Positions 1-8,429 of a DNA stretch of 21,443 bases are shown here, one piece after another. The notes under the pieces are model-generated. The model did not search any database. It worked only from the letters and a program-made list of their open reading frames with translations, and was not told the origin of the DNA. This DNA comes from Entomospira nematocerorum (GTDB lineage Bacteria > Spirochaetota > Spirochaetia > WRBN01): positions 1 through 21,443 of the forward strand of contig NZ_CP118173.1 in the NCBI RefSeq assembly GCF_028748105.1, read 5' to 3'. Numbering within the stretch: the first letter of the stretch is position 1; every line of letters starts with the position of its first letter. Position numbers and translations under genes: made by a program.

Positions 1-127
1 ATGAGATAAATATTTATCTCATCAAAAATTACCCCCAAAAAATAAGAGACATTTTAGCAGAAGAAGGACTACACGTATTAGTAGACTTGAAACACAAAAA
101 GCATCGCTAACCCATAGATAGGGATGC
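1..127. repeat. Terminal overlap of a circular contig (left copy)
   Basis: These 127 bases are identical, base for base, to positions 21317-21443. An exact overlap of 127 is the largest k-mer size commonly used by short-read assemblers, so it most likely marks a closed circle of 21,316 bp and not a biological repeat. Bases 1-110 are the last codons and stop of the KAP NTPase gene that begins at 19444. Confidence 0.95.
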
Positions 128-237
128 TTGCACCATGGCAATCTCCTCATCACTCAAGCCATAAAGCTCATCCAGCTATTGCTCTAGGCTAGTAGACTCC
201 TTGCCTGCCTTTTTAGAAGAATTCACATCTGTACAGC
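107..237 (-). pseudogene. Remnant of the C-terminus of a type IIG-like / class I DNA methylase
   Basis: Read on the minus strand, this stretch encodes KKAGKESTSLEQ, an in-frame TAG, then LDELYGLSDEEIAMVQAS and a stop at 107-109. The pattern of a short helix followed by L-x-x-L-Y-x-L-(S/T)-x-E-E-I is the usual last segment of Eco57I-like and related class I N6-adenine methylases of restriction systems. Only this tail remains: no start codon or methylase body lies upstream. The internal TAG sits where the family normally has glutamine. Its last codons overlap the stop of the KAP gene on the opposite strand. It shows that another restriction-modification gene once sat here. Family assignment rests on memory of the tail motif. 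Confidence 0.6.
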
Positions 238-304
238 AAGTTTTTTTTACTTTTTTACACGATCTAAAAGATGAATATATCTCTCTCATGTAGTTAATTT
301 ATGA

Positions 305-336
305 TTGATTTTATTGATCAATAAATGTATTATAAT
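305..336 (+). promoter_or_regulatory. Promoter with palindromic operator for the 134-aa gene
   Basis: A perfect TATAAT lies at 331-336, with a start codon and ribosome site shortly after. Just upstream, 310-325 is a perfect 16-base palindrome, TTTATTGATCAATAAA, lying where RNA polymerase would bind. The best -35 candidate, TTGATT at 305-310, is 20 bases away, longer than ideal, so the promoter may need help or be weak. The palindrome is a good operator candidate; the protein that binds it is not known. Confidence 0.5.
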
Positions 337-360
337 ACGATTAATAACAGGAGTAAAATC

Positions 361-765
361 GTGCAAGAAATGTTGTTTTTTAGTTTGCGTATTATCACCA
401 GTAATACAAGCCATGCCGAGTATCCACTTTTACGAGTATATACGAAGGATAGGAAATATCAAGCGATATTCAATCATCGCATAGAATATAAAAATGAGAG
501 CAATCAGATCCTTAAGGAGAGTATCGCTACTAATACGCCTTATCGCTATCTTTTATCTCAATCAGCTCAATATGATTGGGATGTTGATGGATGCTTATGG
601 TTACAACCGTTCATCACAAATAGCTACGACAAAGAAGCCCTACAAAGTATTACACAACATTGGTCAATACGTACCGTTGGGTTGATGGGTAGTTCGCATT
701 ATCGCCGTGTAACCAACCTCTTAGAATTATTGGAGTCTGGGGAAAATAGTAAGTCTACACTTTAA
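361..765 (+). CDS. Hypothetical protein of 134 aa, family not recognised
   Basis: I chose a GTG start at 361 because CAGGAG lies seven bases before it; the ATG at 325 in the same frame falls inside the promoter. The protein is soluble-looking, with no signal peptide or membrane segment. It has a basic middle part (residues ~20-45) and an aromatic stretch YDWDVDGCLWLQPF near residue 75. I see no helix-turn-helix or nuclease motif. It stands alone between the KAP gene and the type III restriction operon, in the same direction as both, behind a TATAAT promoter with a palindrome. A role as regulator or accessory of the neighbouring defence genes is possible only by position. About 350 bases separate it from res, including another promoter, so it is probably not in that operon. 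Confidence 0.6.
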   Translation: MQEMLFFSLRIITSNTSHAEYPLLRVYTKDRKYQAIFNHRIEYKNESNQILKESIATNTPYRYLLSQSAQYDWDVDGCLWLQPFITNSYDKEALQSITQHWSIRTVGLMGSSHYRRVTNLLELLESGENSKSTL

Positions 766-795
766 ATCTATAACAAACGCTAGGAGATATGCTAG

Positions 796-906
796 GGATT
801 TACAGTAAAGGGCTTAGCCATTTATTTGCTCCGTAATAATGACGTTGATGAGACTTTTTATGGCTTTTTAGACGGATGCCGCAAAGTAATCGCAATCAAT
901 TCTTAA
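796..906 (+). pseudogene. Short coding remnant, unknown
   Basis: In one frame this reads GFTVKGLAIYLLRNN, continuing with DVDETFYGFLDGCRKVIAIN and TAA at 904-906. The amino-acid mix looks like real protein, but it is opened by TAG at 793-795 and has no start codon or ribosome site. It may be the tail of a lost gene. I do not recognise the family; chance remains possible. Confidence 0.3.
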
Positions 907-993
907 AGATTTGCTTTTGTTCTCTGGATTGTAGTTCCGTGTTTTTTTAAATGTTACAATATATTAACTTATGGTGAAAATCATTATTATTGG

Positions 994-1049
994 AATATTA
1001 TCTCTGAGATAGAGATAATATTGCTATTATGTTAGGGGTGTGCTATAGT
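994..1049 (+). promoter_or_regulatory. Promoter and inverted-repeat operator of the type III R-M operon
   Basis: TTGCTA at 1021-1026 and TATAGT at 1044-1049 are 17 bases apart, and the -10 is preceded by TG (extended -10). The predicted transcript starts near 1056, giving a leader of about 60 bases before res. A perfect inverted repeat, AATATTATCTCT / AGAGATAATATT with a five-base loop, covers 994-1022 and ends inside the -35 box. A protein bound there would block polymerase, so this looks like an operator. It has no T-run and is unlikely to be a terminator. Confidence 0.6.
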
Positions 1050-1116
1050 AAAAGTACTACAACTAGAAAATCCTGTGAAATGAACTAATTCAACTAAAGA
1101 AGTAAAACTAGTAACT

Positions 1117-3843
1117 ATGAAAATAAAATTTGAGAACTTAGAGTACCAACAACAAGCCATAAGTGCAGTAGAAGAAGTCTTTATAGGCTGTAAAAAGAAC
1201 ACCCCTAGATCCTCCTTCTATGAGGGCGTTTACCGCAATGTTTCATCTTTAATCGATGATGAGATTTTTACTAATATAAAAAATATAATAGATAAAAATG
1301 GTTTTACCGAAGCTATCGCGAAATTTAGTAAACAAAAAGATATCTGTATAGAGATGGAAACAGGTACAGGTAAAACACTTGTCTACTTGCAAACTATTTA
1401 CCAACTTGCCAAAACGTATCAATTTAGCAAGTTTATTATTGTTGTCCCCTCTATCGCCATAAGAGAGGGCGTGAAGTCTAGCTTTGCTATGTTTAAAACT
1501 ACGCTTGAATCCCTCTATCAGACAAAAGTTGCTTGCCATACTTACGTTGGAAAAGAAAGCTCTAACATGGTCTACCGCTTTATTCAAGATAATAACCCAC
1601 AAATCCTCTTAATGACCCTACAATCTTTTATTTCTGACAAGAATCTTCTTAATCGAAAAGAAAGTGAGAAAACCCTCTTTCCCAATAAAAGTTTACTAGA
1701 AACCATAGCTATGATCAACCCGATAGTGATTTTAGATGAACCTCAGCTAAAAGCAAGCACTGATAACGCGAAAGAAGCTTTAGATGGTTTAAATGCACTC
1801 ATGACGATCCGTTATTCTGCCACCCATAAAAAAATTTTTAACCTTCTCTACCGCTTAACCCCTTATGATAGCTATAATCAACGTTTGGTCAAAAAAATAT
1901 CGGTATTAACCGTTGATGCGATAAATGATCAATCTAGTTATAGAATTGAAGTAGAATCCATTAACATTGACCCCAAGGGGAAAAAGTATCCAACGGCAAC
2001 ACTGAAGGTTTGGAAGACTAAAAAATCCGAAGACAAAGAGGTTGCCTTAGCCTTAGTTAAAGTCTCAAAAGATGATGACTTGAGCGAAAAAACTAGTAAC
2101 TCCATTTACAAGGGCTTTGTTGTAGAAACAATAAGTAAACCTATTGGAAGTGCAGGCTTTATTCAGTTTAAGAATGGAGTAAAACTGCACGAAGGCGTAA
2201 GAGGAGACATAAATAAGGAGTTGCGTTTTGAACAACAACTCTACTGGCTTATTATCCTTCATTTGAGGAAAAAAGAACGGTTGCAAGCCAAAGGCGTTAA
2301 ATGCTTAAGCTTGATTTTTATTGATAAGGTTGCTAACTACATAGCTGAAGATGGTATTATTAAACGGTTGTTTAGAGAGCAATATAAAAAAGCTTACTTT
2401 AATCAATACCAAAAAGAGGTCAGTGATGCAACCATAACCGCAATTCAAGGATCTTACTTTGCTAAAAGTGATAAAATAACTAATAAGGATGATCTTAAAG
2501 CCATTTATGATCTTATCTTAAGGGATAAGGAACGCTTATTGAGCTTTGAAGAGCCTGTAGAGTTTATCTTCTCACATACGGCTTTGGGTGTGGGCTGGGA
2601 TAACCCTAATATCTTTAATATTGCTACCCTCAATGAGACCCAAAGCTTGATCAAAAAACGTCAAGAGATTGGTAGAGGCTTGAGACTCTGTGTTGACCAA
2701 CAAGGCAGGCGAGTTAGAGATGGTGATTATACGCAAAATTTAGATACCATCATCAATAACTTAACCATTATTCCTAATCAAAGCTATGAGCAATTTGTCA
2801 AAGAGTACCAAAGCGAACTTGATGAGGATTTAGAAAGTAGCTCACAAGAAAGGATTGAAATTGACCAGATCAAAGAGGGCGTTGTCGTAGGTACATGTAC
2901 CATCAAACGTCAGGATAAACACTTTGAAAGTAGCAGTTTTAAAGCTTTTTGGCAACGCTTGGCGAAAAAAACCAAGTATAGCATCTTCTTTGATGAAGAA
3001 GAGCTCATTAAGCAAATTCTTGAAGAAGCCAATAAAATTGAAGTGCCTAAACCACAAATAAAAGCCAAACACTATGGAATTTCTGCTCAAAAGGTAATCG
3101 ACTCTGCCTCTGAGACTCCTGAATATCGTATGGTGGGTGAGTACGAGGGTGAGGGTACGGTTGATTATCAAGCTACATTTAGCCCCTTAGACCTAATCAA
3201 AGAGCTTAGTGAAGAAGGGTTTATCAGCTTTAAAAGTGCTATTACCATTCTTAAAGAGATAGATCCGCAGGCTAAAGAACAACTCTTACATAATCCGCAT
3301 GTTTTCTTAACGCTTCTCAAAAAGATAGTAAAAGATGTCGCCGTGCAAAACTTAGTCAGAGGGGTGAAGTATCACGCCGTTGAGGATAGCTTTGCGTTGG
3401 AACTCTTCAAACCCAAACTCTCTAGTAAAACGCATAATATTAAGGGTGAGGTGATGGTTGTCCCCACGCCTAATCATGGCGTGTATGACCATGCCATTAT
3501 CGATAGTGAGATTGAAAATCAATTCTCTCTTGAGGCGGATCACGATGAATCTATTGTCTCTTTTATCAAGTTTCCCAGATGGTATGTGATAGATACCCCT
3601 TTTGGCAATTACAACCCCGATTTTGGCTTAATCTTTAAACGCCGTGCTATCTCCTCTTCCAATGAGCAAGAATTCTACTTTGTTATCGAGACAAAAGGTA
3701 AATCTGATGGATCTAATTTAAAAGAAGAGGAAAAACGTAAAATAGAGTGTGCCAAAAAACACTTTGAAGCCTTAGGACTAAATGTTAAGTATCATGCCCC
3801 CATTAGTAAATTTAAGGAAGTAAAGGATAAATTACATGGATAA
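1117..3843 (+). CDS. res: Type III restriction enzyme, Res subunit (helicase and nuclease)
   Basis: ATP-dependent restriction subunit that works with Mod: it translocates or slides from unmethylated sites and cuts when two complexes meet. The 908-aa length fits the family. Helicase superfamily 2 motifs are visible: Walker A METGTGKT at residues 80-87, motif II DEPQ at 207-210 (family form DEPH/DEPQ), and motif VI QEIGRGLRL at 516-524. The C-terminal PD-(D/E)xK nuclease is present as NPDF with D835 and ETK with E858 and K860. The start is supported by the typical family opening (FENLEYQQQAI), though no strong ribosome site precedes it; a GAAG lies about 16 bases upstream. The stop overlaps the first eight bases of mod, so the two are translationally coupled. 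Order res before mod is the reverse of the EcoP1/EcoP15 arrangement. All catalytic residues appear intact. Confidence 0.93.
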   Translation: MKIKFENLEYQQQAISAVEEVFIGCKKNTPRSSFYEGVYRNVSSLIDDEIFTNIKNIIDKNGFTEAIAKFSKQKDICIEMETGTGKTLVYLQTIYQLAKTYQFSKFIIVVPSIAIREGVKSSFAMFKTTLESLYQTKVACHTYVGKESSNMVYRFIQDNNPQILLMTLQSFISDKNLLNRKESEKTLFPNKSLLETIAMINPIVILDEPQLKASTDNAKEALDGLNALMTIRYSATHKKIFNLLYRLTPYDSYNQRLVKKISVLTVDAINDQSSYRIEVESINIDPKGKKYPTATLKVWKTKKSEDKEVALALVKVSKDDDLSEKTSNSIYKGFVVETISKPIGSAGFIQFKNGVKLHEGVRGDINKELRFEQQLYWLIILHLRKKERLQAKGVKCLSLIFIDKVANYIAEDGIIKRLFREQYKKAYFNQYQKEVSDATITAIQGSYFAKSDKITNKDDLKAIYDLILRDKERLLSFEEPVEFIFSHTALGVGWDNPNIFNIATLNETQSLIKKRQEIGRGLRLCVDQQGRRVRDGDYTQNLDTIINNLTIIPNQSYEQFVKEYQSELDEDLESSSQERIEIDQIKEGVVVGTCTIKRQDKHFESSSFKAFWQRLAKKTKYSIFFDEEELIKQILEEANKIEVPKPQIKAKHYGISAQKVIDSASETPEYRMVGEYEGEGTVDYQATFSPLDLIKELSEEGFISFKSAITILKEIDPQAKEQLLHNPHVFLTLLKKIVKDVAVQNLVRGVKYHAVEDSFALELFKPKLSSKTHNIKGEVMVVPTPNHGVYDHAIIDSEIENQFSLEADHDESIVSFIKFPRWYVIDTPFGNYNPDFGLIFKRRAISSSNEQEFYFVIETKGKSDGSNLKEEEKRKIECAKKHFEALGLNVKYHAPISKFKEVKDKLHG

Positions 3844-5740
3844 ACTGAATCAAAAATTATTAGCTAGCCCCAACCTACAACAAGAACGTATAGACCAACT
3901 AAAACAGCTAATGCCCGATCTCTTTACAGATGAAGGAAGCTTAAATACAACTGCCCTCAAAGAGCTGGTAGGCTCGGACTACCTAGCCAAAGAGAACTAT
4001 AACTTCTCTTGGTATGGCAAAGCCGATGCCCGACAAAAAGCCTTTAGCCCTAGCTATGCGACTCTCACGAAAGATGAAAAGCGTAGTGTGCACCCACAAG
4101 ATGGCAAGGGGAACATGATTATTGAAGGCGAAAATCTTGAAGTGCTAAAAGTGCTGCTGCATAGCTACCGTGAAACCATTAAGTGTATCTATATCGACCC
4201 ACCCTACAATACAGGTAGCGACTTTGTCTATAAAGATAGCTGGGCAAGCAATAGCCAAGAGTACCTAGAGGCAGTTGGAGCGACGGCTGATGGCATCAAA
4301 CTAACTACTCTTAGCGACAGTAATGGACGCAAACATAGCGATTGGCTAAGCATGATTTATGCAAGGTTGCTCGTGGCAAGACAACTGTTGCGAGAGGACG
4401 GCGTGATTTTTGTGAGCATCGACGACAACGAACAAGCCAACCTAAAAAAGGTGATGGATGAAGTTTTTGGTGAGGAGAATTTTATATCTAACTTTATCCA
4501 TCTACAAAATTCAGCGATTAACTATGGAGCAATAAAAGATCTAAAAGAATATATCTTTGTTTATTCAAAAAACAAAGATAGAATAAAATTTATCCATAGA
4601 TTAGAGGAATCAAAAGAGATTTCTTCAAGAATAACAAAAACAAAGCATAGAAAATTTATTATTAATTTTCCAGCTGGATTAAAAATCAAAGGAAAAACGA
4701 ATGCAGTATTCACTGGAGTAATTGGTGGAAAATCGGAGCCAATTAGAATAATTTCAAAAGAAATGGTTTTTGAAAATGGTATATTGAAGCATGATTGCGA
4801 ATTAGAGGCTGAATGGTCATCTCCTAATATAATTTTGTCGTTACTGGAAGGAAGAGTAGCGTTTGATAAAAAAGGTCAACGATATAAGGAAATTTTTTTT
4901 AATTCACATGGTATACCTCAATACCTCAAAGAAAATTCTGAAACACAAATTTCAAATATCATAGATTTTGTAGGGGATTCTACTAGTGCTACTTATCAAT
5001 TAAGAACTTTGTTTCCTAATACTAAAGACGTGTTTTCTAACCCCAAACCAATTAACTTAATTAAATATCTAATTTCTATTTCATCGCATCAAGAAGATGA
5101 CATAATCTTAGATTTTTTTGCTGGCAGTGGCACCACCGCTCATGCGGTGATGGATCTTAATGCTAAGGATGGGGGCAACCGTAAGTTTATCTTGGTGCAG
5201 TTAAAAGAGCAGATAGAGGAGAAAAACGAAGCCTATAAAGCAGGCTATAAGTTCATCTCGGACATCACCATTGCCCGCAATCAAAAAGCCATTGAGAAGA
5301 ATCTCTATAATACGGGGTTTACGGTTTATTCCTTGGCACAGTCGCACTTCCCTCGCGTAGAGTTTGAGCTTGATAATCATGCTAGCCAAGAGCAAAACTT
5401 AGCGAGGTTGGAAGCCTACATCGCCGAGAAAGAGAATGCTATAGTGTTAGGCAGTATGGTCTCTAATGATCAAGCGTTGTTAGATGAGGTGTTGCTAAAG
5501 CAAGGGTTTAAGCTAGATTACACACTGGAGAAGCAAGCCTGCACTACCAATACTATTTACAAGGTAGAAGATGGCTCGCAAGAAGCTTATGTCTCGGTAG
5601 ATAAAAAGTTAAACTCCGAAAGTTTTTCATATTTATCCACGCTTCAGGACTCTTTGTTTATCTGTTTGGGCATTGCGCTTACTACTTCCCAACGCCATGA
5701 GCTAAATCAGACTCTTAACAAGAATCTTATTATTATTTGA
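3836..5740 (+). CDS. mod: Type III modification subunit, N6-adenine DNA methyltransferase
   Basis: Recognises the target and methylates adenine on one strand; without it Res cannot choose sites. The 634-aa protein has motif IV DPPYNTGSDF at residues 121-130, then the target-recognition region, then the AdoMet motif DFFAGSGTT at 426-434. This order defines the beta class used by type III Mod proteins. The ATG overlaps the end of res by eight bases. Bases about 4480-5100, corresponding to the recognition domain, are clearly richer in A and T and in AGA/ATA/AAA codons than either flank, as if a specificity cassette had been exchanged. A run of eight T at 4893-4900 lies in this part and could slip. 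No tandem repeats of the kind that drive phase variation in other mod genes are visible. A hairpin terminator follows the stop. Confidence 0.93.
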   Translation: MDKLNQKLLASPNLQQERIDQLKQLMPDLFTDEGSLNTTALKELVGSDYLAKENYNFSWYGKADARQKAFSPSYATLTKDEKRSVHPQDGKGNMIIEGENLEVLKVLLHSYRETIKCIYIDPPYNTGSDFVYKDSWASNSQEYLEAVGATADGIKLTTLSDSNGRKHSDWLSMIYARLLVARQLLREDGVIFVSIDDNEQANLKKVMDEVFGEENFISNFIHLQNSAINYGAIKDLKEYIFVYSKNKDRIKFIHRLEESKEISSRITKTKHRKFIINFPAGLKIKGKTNAVFTGVIGGKSEPIRIISKEMVFENGILKHDCELEAEWSSPNIILSLLEGRVAFDKKGQRYKEIFFNSHGIPQYLKENSETQISNIIDFVGDSTSATYQLRTLFPNTKDVFSNPKPINLIKYLISISSHQEDDIILDFFAGSGTTAHAVMDLNAKDGGNRKFILVQLKEQIEEKNEAYKAGYKFISDITIARNQKAIEKNLYNTGFTVYSLAQSHFPRVEFELDNHASQEQNLARLEAYIAEKENAIVLGSMVSNDQALLDEVLLKQGFKLDYTLEKQACTTNTIYKVEDGSQEAYVSVDKKLNSESFSYLSTLQDSLFICLGIALTTSQRHELNQTLNKNLIII

Positions 5741-5766
5741 TTTCAAGTGCGAGCTTTAATATAGTG

Positions 5767-5802
5767 AGGGTTGAGTATTCAACCCTTATTTTATTTTATT
5801 TT
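5767..5802 (+). terminator. Rho-independent terminator of the res-mod operon
   Basis: An eight-base-pair stem, AGGGTTGA / TCAACCCT with loop GTAT, is followed by TATTTTATTTTATTTT. It lies directly after mod and overlaps the stop codon of the convergent gene, separating the two transcription units. Confidence 0.8.
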
Positions 5803-8041
5803 CGAGGTCTTCAATTTCCTGATTTAAATCATTTAAAACTTTAGTTATACTATTTTTCTCTCTTTTTAACTCTTCTTGCTTTTTGGTAAGCCTTTTTCGT
5901 TCCCAGATACGATAAAGAAAAAAGATGAAGGATATCCCCGCCGACAGAGCGGGTATCAATTGATTTAGACTATCAGATGACAATGAAAATTTTATACCAT
6001 TTTTAAACCCATTGATTATATATGCAATTAAAGAGGGAATGAATATGATAACGCTTATGCTAGACTGTACATCAAGTGGGAAATTATTGGGTTTTTCTAG
6101 ATTGTTAGTTATCTTACCTATTTGCTCGTCTATATCTTCAACCCTTTTATCTAACTTAGACTTTTGATCTTGCTTCTTTTGCAAAGTTTTTAGGTTGTTG
6201 GTTCGAATTTCTTCTAATAATCCTTTCTGATATCGTGTTGTTTCTTCTAATAATCCGTTTTGATATTGTGTTGTTTCTAGTTCCTTTTCTAATGCTATTT
6301 TTTCTTTTTCTGTTTGTTCATGGTTATCAATAAACATTTGAGTATAACTACGAATAGCTGAGGGAATTGGTTTTTCTTTTTGATTGTTTATGAGCTCCCC
6401 AATAACCGAGAAGGGAGAGCTTAATGTAGAAGGTTGAACATCTTCTTTCAGTAGCTTCTCAATGTAGTCATCTTTTATTTGCTCTATAGCTTGGCTGGTT
6501 TCATATCCTTTATTCTTAAGTTCGCCTACTTCTTCTAGTATGGTAACGATAGCGTTTCCTATAATTGTAGAATCATAGGTTTCACGTAGCATCATAGAAT
6601 CACTTAAATAGTTCAATTTAGCAGAGCTGCTGTACTCAGAATTATCAATATTTAAAAGGTATTTCATCTGTTCTTTATGCCAAGATACTACAGGGTGGGC
6701 AAAAGCTAACCCCTTAGTACTAATATTCTTGATAAGATTTTTGCTATCGGTTAAAAGAACAAAATTCGAGTTTCCCTGAACGATCGTCTCATTTTTAAGA
6801 AGTAAATCTTTAATTACTTTAAGGTCTGTTTCAACTACAGACATATCCCCATCATAATTTGGGTTTTGTTCTAAACGATTAGATTGCTCCTCCTTAAGTT
6901 TCTTTTCCAAATATTCTATTACTCCTCTAATCTTTAATGATTTTTTTAATTTTTCAGCACTCCACTCCAACTCCAACTCGGTAGATTCTTTATGGTTATA
7001 CACATTTAAATACCAATCATCTTCCTCCATAGGTAAATCCGATCCTATTTTGCTCATAATGCCAATGCGTATGCTTTTAATATATGTCTCTTTTTCTATA
7101 CCATTATCCCAAATAATCTTACGAAACATCATAATAACATCTTTAGTTTTGGATGATAGCTTTGTATGATGAAGATTTTCGCTAATACACTTATTAGTAT
7201 ATTTTTCAATAATATCGAACTTTCTTTCAAGCTCCTCTAAGTGTTTGTCATGTATCCAAAGTTTGTTGCCCTTTTTAATTAAATTTTTCAAAAATCGTTC
7301 TGTCGCATCATTTCGAACTGTTCCATTGAAGCCACAAAGATCATAAACAATGGTGCTATCTATAAAATAGTTATAAGTTCTTATTGAATCAGATCTTACC
7401 TCTTTTGTCATACCAGACTTCACCAAGATATGACAATATACTTTTTGTAAAAATTTTTCTAGGAGTCCATTAATAGTTTCGTGTTTTTTTGCTTCCCCCT
7501 CAATATATTTTAATATTCCGTTAAATCGGATAAGTTCATTACTAATACTAGTAGGATCTGAGTTTTCTAAAAGAAGCTTGTGATTATCTTCAATAGATTG
7601 ATTCCCTAATTTAAGTAAATCATCTAAAGTTAGATCTGCGACTTGTGAAACTTTAAATTGACTCTTATTCTGGATTCTATTGTACAAACTAACAAAATCA
7701 TTTAGATCACTTTGTATGTTCTTAAAAGCATTTGATAGTTCTTTTAGCCTAGTTTCGGCTGTAGGCTCTAACTCATACCCATTCTTATTTCCCTTTTTCT
7801 TTAAAATACCCTCTATTTCAAATGCCTTTAGACGTAGCTTGATAAATTCAAGAGGCAAAGAATTCTTGCTATTTATATGTTCAATAAATAGTTCATTTTC
7901 ATGGTTTAATTCAGTGCTTAAATCTTGTTTTTCATAAAAAAGCAAGATTGCTTCCGCTATTTGCCAATCAAAGAGTTCCGCAAGATTACCTGTCTCATAT
8001 AAATGTCCTGCCATAATATTTTTATTTTTTTTATTATGCAT
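5786..8041 (-). CDS. Large unrecognised protein: N-terminal HTH-like region, PIN-like motifs, coiled coil, two membrane helices
   Basis: I do not recognise this as a named family. Residues ~10-100 look like a winged-helix or helical domain (WQIAEAILLF, EFIKLRLKAFEIEGIL, NGYELEPTAETRLKEL). Around residue 226 comes FIDSTIVYDL with D228, then WIHDKHLEELE near 262-272, and FVLLTDSKNLI with D432. Acidic residues after hydrophobic strands, in this order, resemble a PIN/NYN-type RNase core with a long helical insert. Residues ~580-655 are charged coiled coil, with a near-duplicated piece (QNGLLEETTRYQKGLLEE). Two membrane helices follow at ~662-682 and ~692-712, then a second coiled coil to the end. 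The layout suggests a nuclease held at the membrane, as in some abortive-infection effectors; that is inference. ATG at 8041 would be the first transcribed base; ATG at 8014 (nine codons on) is the alternative. It stands alone, converging on the R-M operon. Confidence 0.75.
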   Translation of the reverse strand: MHNKKNKNIMAGHLYETGNLAELFDWQIAEAILLFYEKQDLSTELNHENELFIEHINSKNSLPLEFIKLRLKAFEIEGILKKKGNKNGYELEPTAETRLKELSNAFKNIQSDLNDFVSLYNRIQNKSQFKVSQVADLTLDDLLKLGNQSIEDNHKLLLENSDPTSISNELIRFNGILKYIEGEAKKHETINGLLEKFLQKVYCHILVKSGMTKEVRSDSIRTYNYFIDSTIVYDLCGFNGTVRNDATERFLKNLIKKGNKLWIHDKHLEELERKFDIIEKYTNKCISENLHHTKLSSKTKDVIMMFRKIIWDNGIEKETYIKSIRIGIMSKIGSDLPMEEDDWYLNVYNHKESTELELEWSAEKLKKSLKIRGVIEYLEKKLKEEQSNRLEQNPNYDGDMSVVETDLKVIKDLLLKNETIVQGNSNFVLLTDSKNLIKNISTKGLAFAHPVVSWHKEQMKYLLNIDNSEYSSSAKLNYLSDSMMLRETYDSTIIGNAIVTILEEVGELKNKGYETSQAIEQIKDDYIEKLLKEDVQPSTLSSPFSVIGELINNQKEKPIPSAIRSYTQMFIDNHEQTEKEKIALEKELETTQYQNGLLEETTRYQKGLLEEIRTNNLKTLQKKQDQKSKLDKRVEDIDEQIGKITNNLEKPNNFPLDVQSSISVIIFIPSLIAYIINGFKNGIKFSLSSDSLNQLIPALSAGISFIFFLYRIWERKRLTKKQEELKREKNSITKVLNDLNQEIEDLENKIK

Positions 8042-8047
8042 AATCAG

Positions 8048-8076
8048 ATTATATCTTAAGGTTAGTATAATGTAAA
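8048..8076 (-). promoter_or_regulatory. Strong promoter giving a leaderless transcript for the PIN-like gene
   Basis: On the minus strand TTTACA (8076-8071) and TATAAT (8053-8048) are 17 bases apart, close to the consensus for the main sigma factor. Six bases (CTGATT) separate TATAAT from the ATG at 8041, so transcription should begin at the A of the start codon. No ribosome site precedes either ATG. Between the ATG at 8041 and the in-frame ATG at 8014 lies a run of eight A. Confidence 0.7.
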
Positions 8077-8350
8077 GAATAGATCTCCTTTATCAATGAG
8101 AACTACCGTTGAAACTTCAAGGCTTCCTGATTTATAGTCAAAACTTAGTGCAATTGTACCAGAGGTCTTTAACTCCACATGCTTAGCATCGGGAAATTCT
8201 ATCCTTAGTTTTTTAATAAAGATTTACTTATGATATTTTTGTTTGAGAACTGTCTACCTTCTCTCTAGCATATACTCTTAGATTAATTTTTTTCGATTGA
8301 GCAATTCATCCACCGAAGCTAAAGACTTTGGAATTTTATCGCTATTATTC
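8062..8350 (-). pseudogene. Decayed gene, unknown family
   Basis: A single minus-strand frame reads NNSDKIPKSLASVDELLNRK, on through KQKYHK and IKKLRIEFPDAKHVELKTSG, to DKGDLFFTLY and TAA at 8062-8064. It is interrupted by in-frame TAA, TAG and TAA, all at places where glutamine reads naturally, and has no start codon. The last ~55 codons (8062-8225) are uninterrupted and convincingly protein-like. The end of the remnant contains the promoter of the PIN-like gene. I do not recognise the family. Confidence 0.5.
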
Positions 8351-8429
8351 TGTAAATACAAAGAAAATTATAGGATCTGATTGTTATATTATCAGTAAAG
8401 CATAATGAATGATTAAGTCTAAATGATGT

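Noticed and set aside
994..1022. CRISPR-like or terminator element
   Set aside because: A single inverted repeat with no T-run and no spaced repeats; it overlaps a -35 box, so an operator is likelier. No CRISPR array is visible anywhere in the window.
1013..1040. Possible pdif module boundary at TTATGTTAGGG near the res promoter
   Set aside because: Only part of one arm fits and the spacing to the other arm is wrong; the promoter and palindrome explain the sequence better.
1249..1602. Minus-strand open frame inside res
   Set aside because: Shadow of the strongly supported res gene; composition is not protein-like and there is no start signal.
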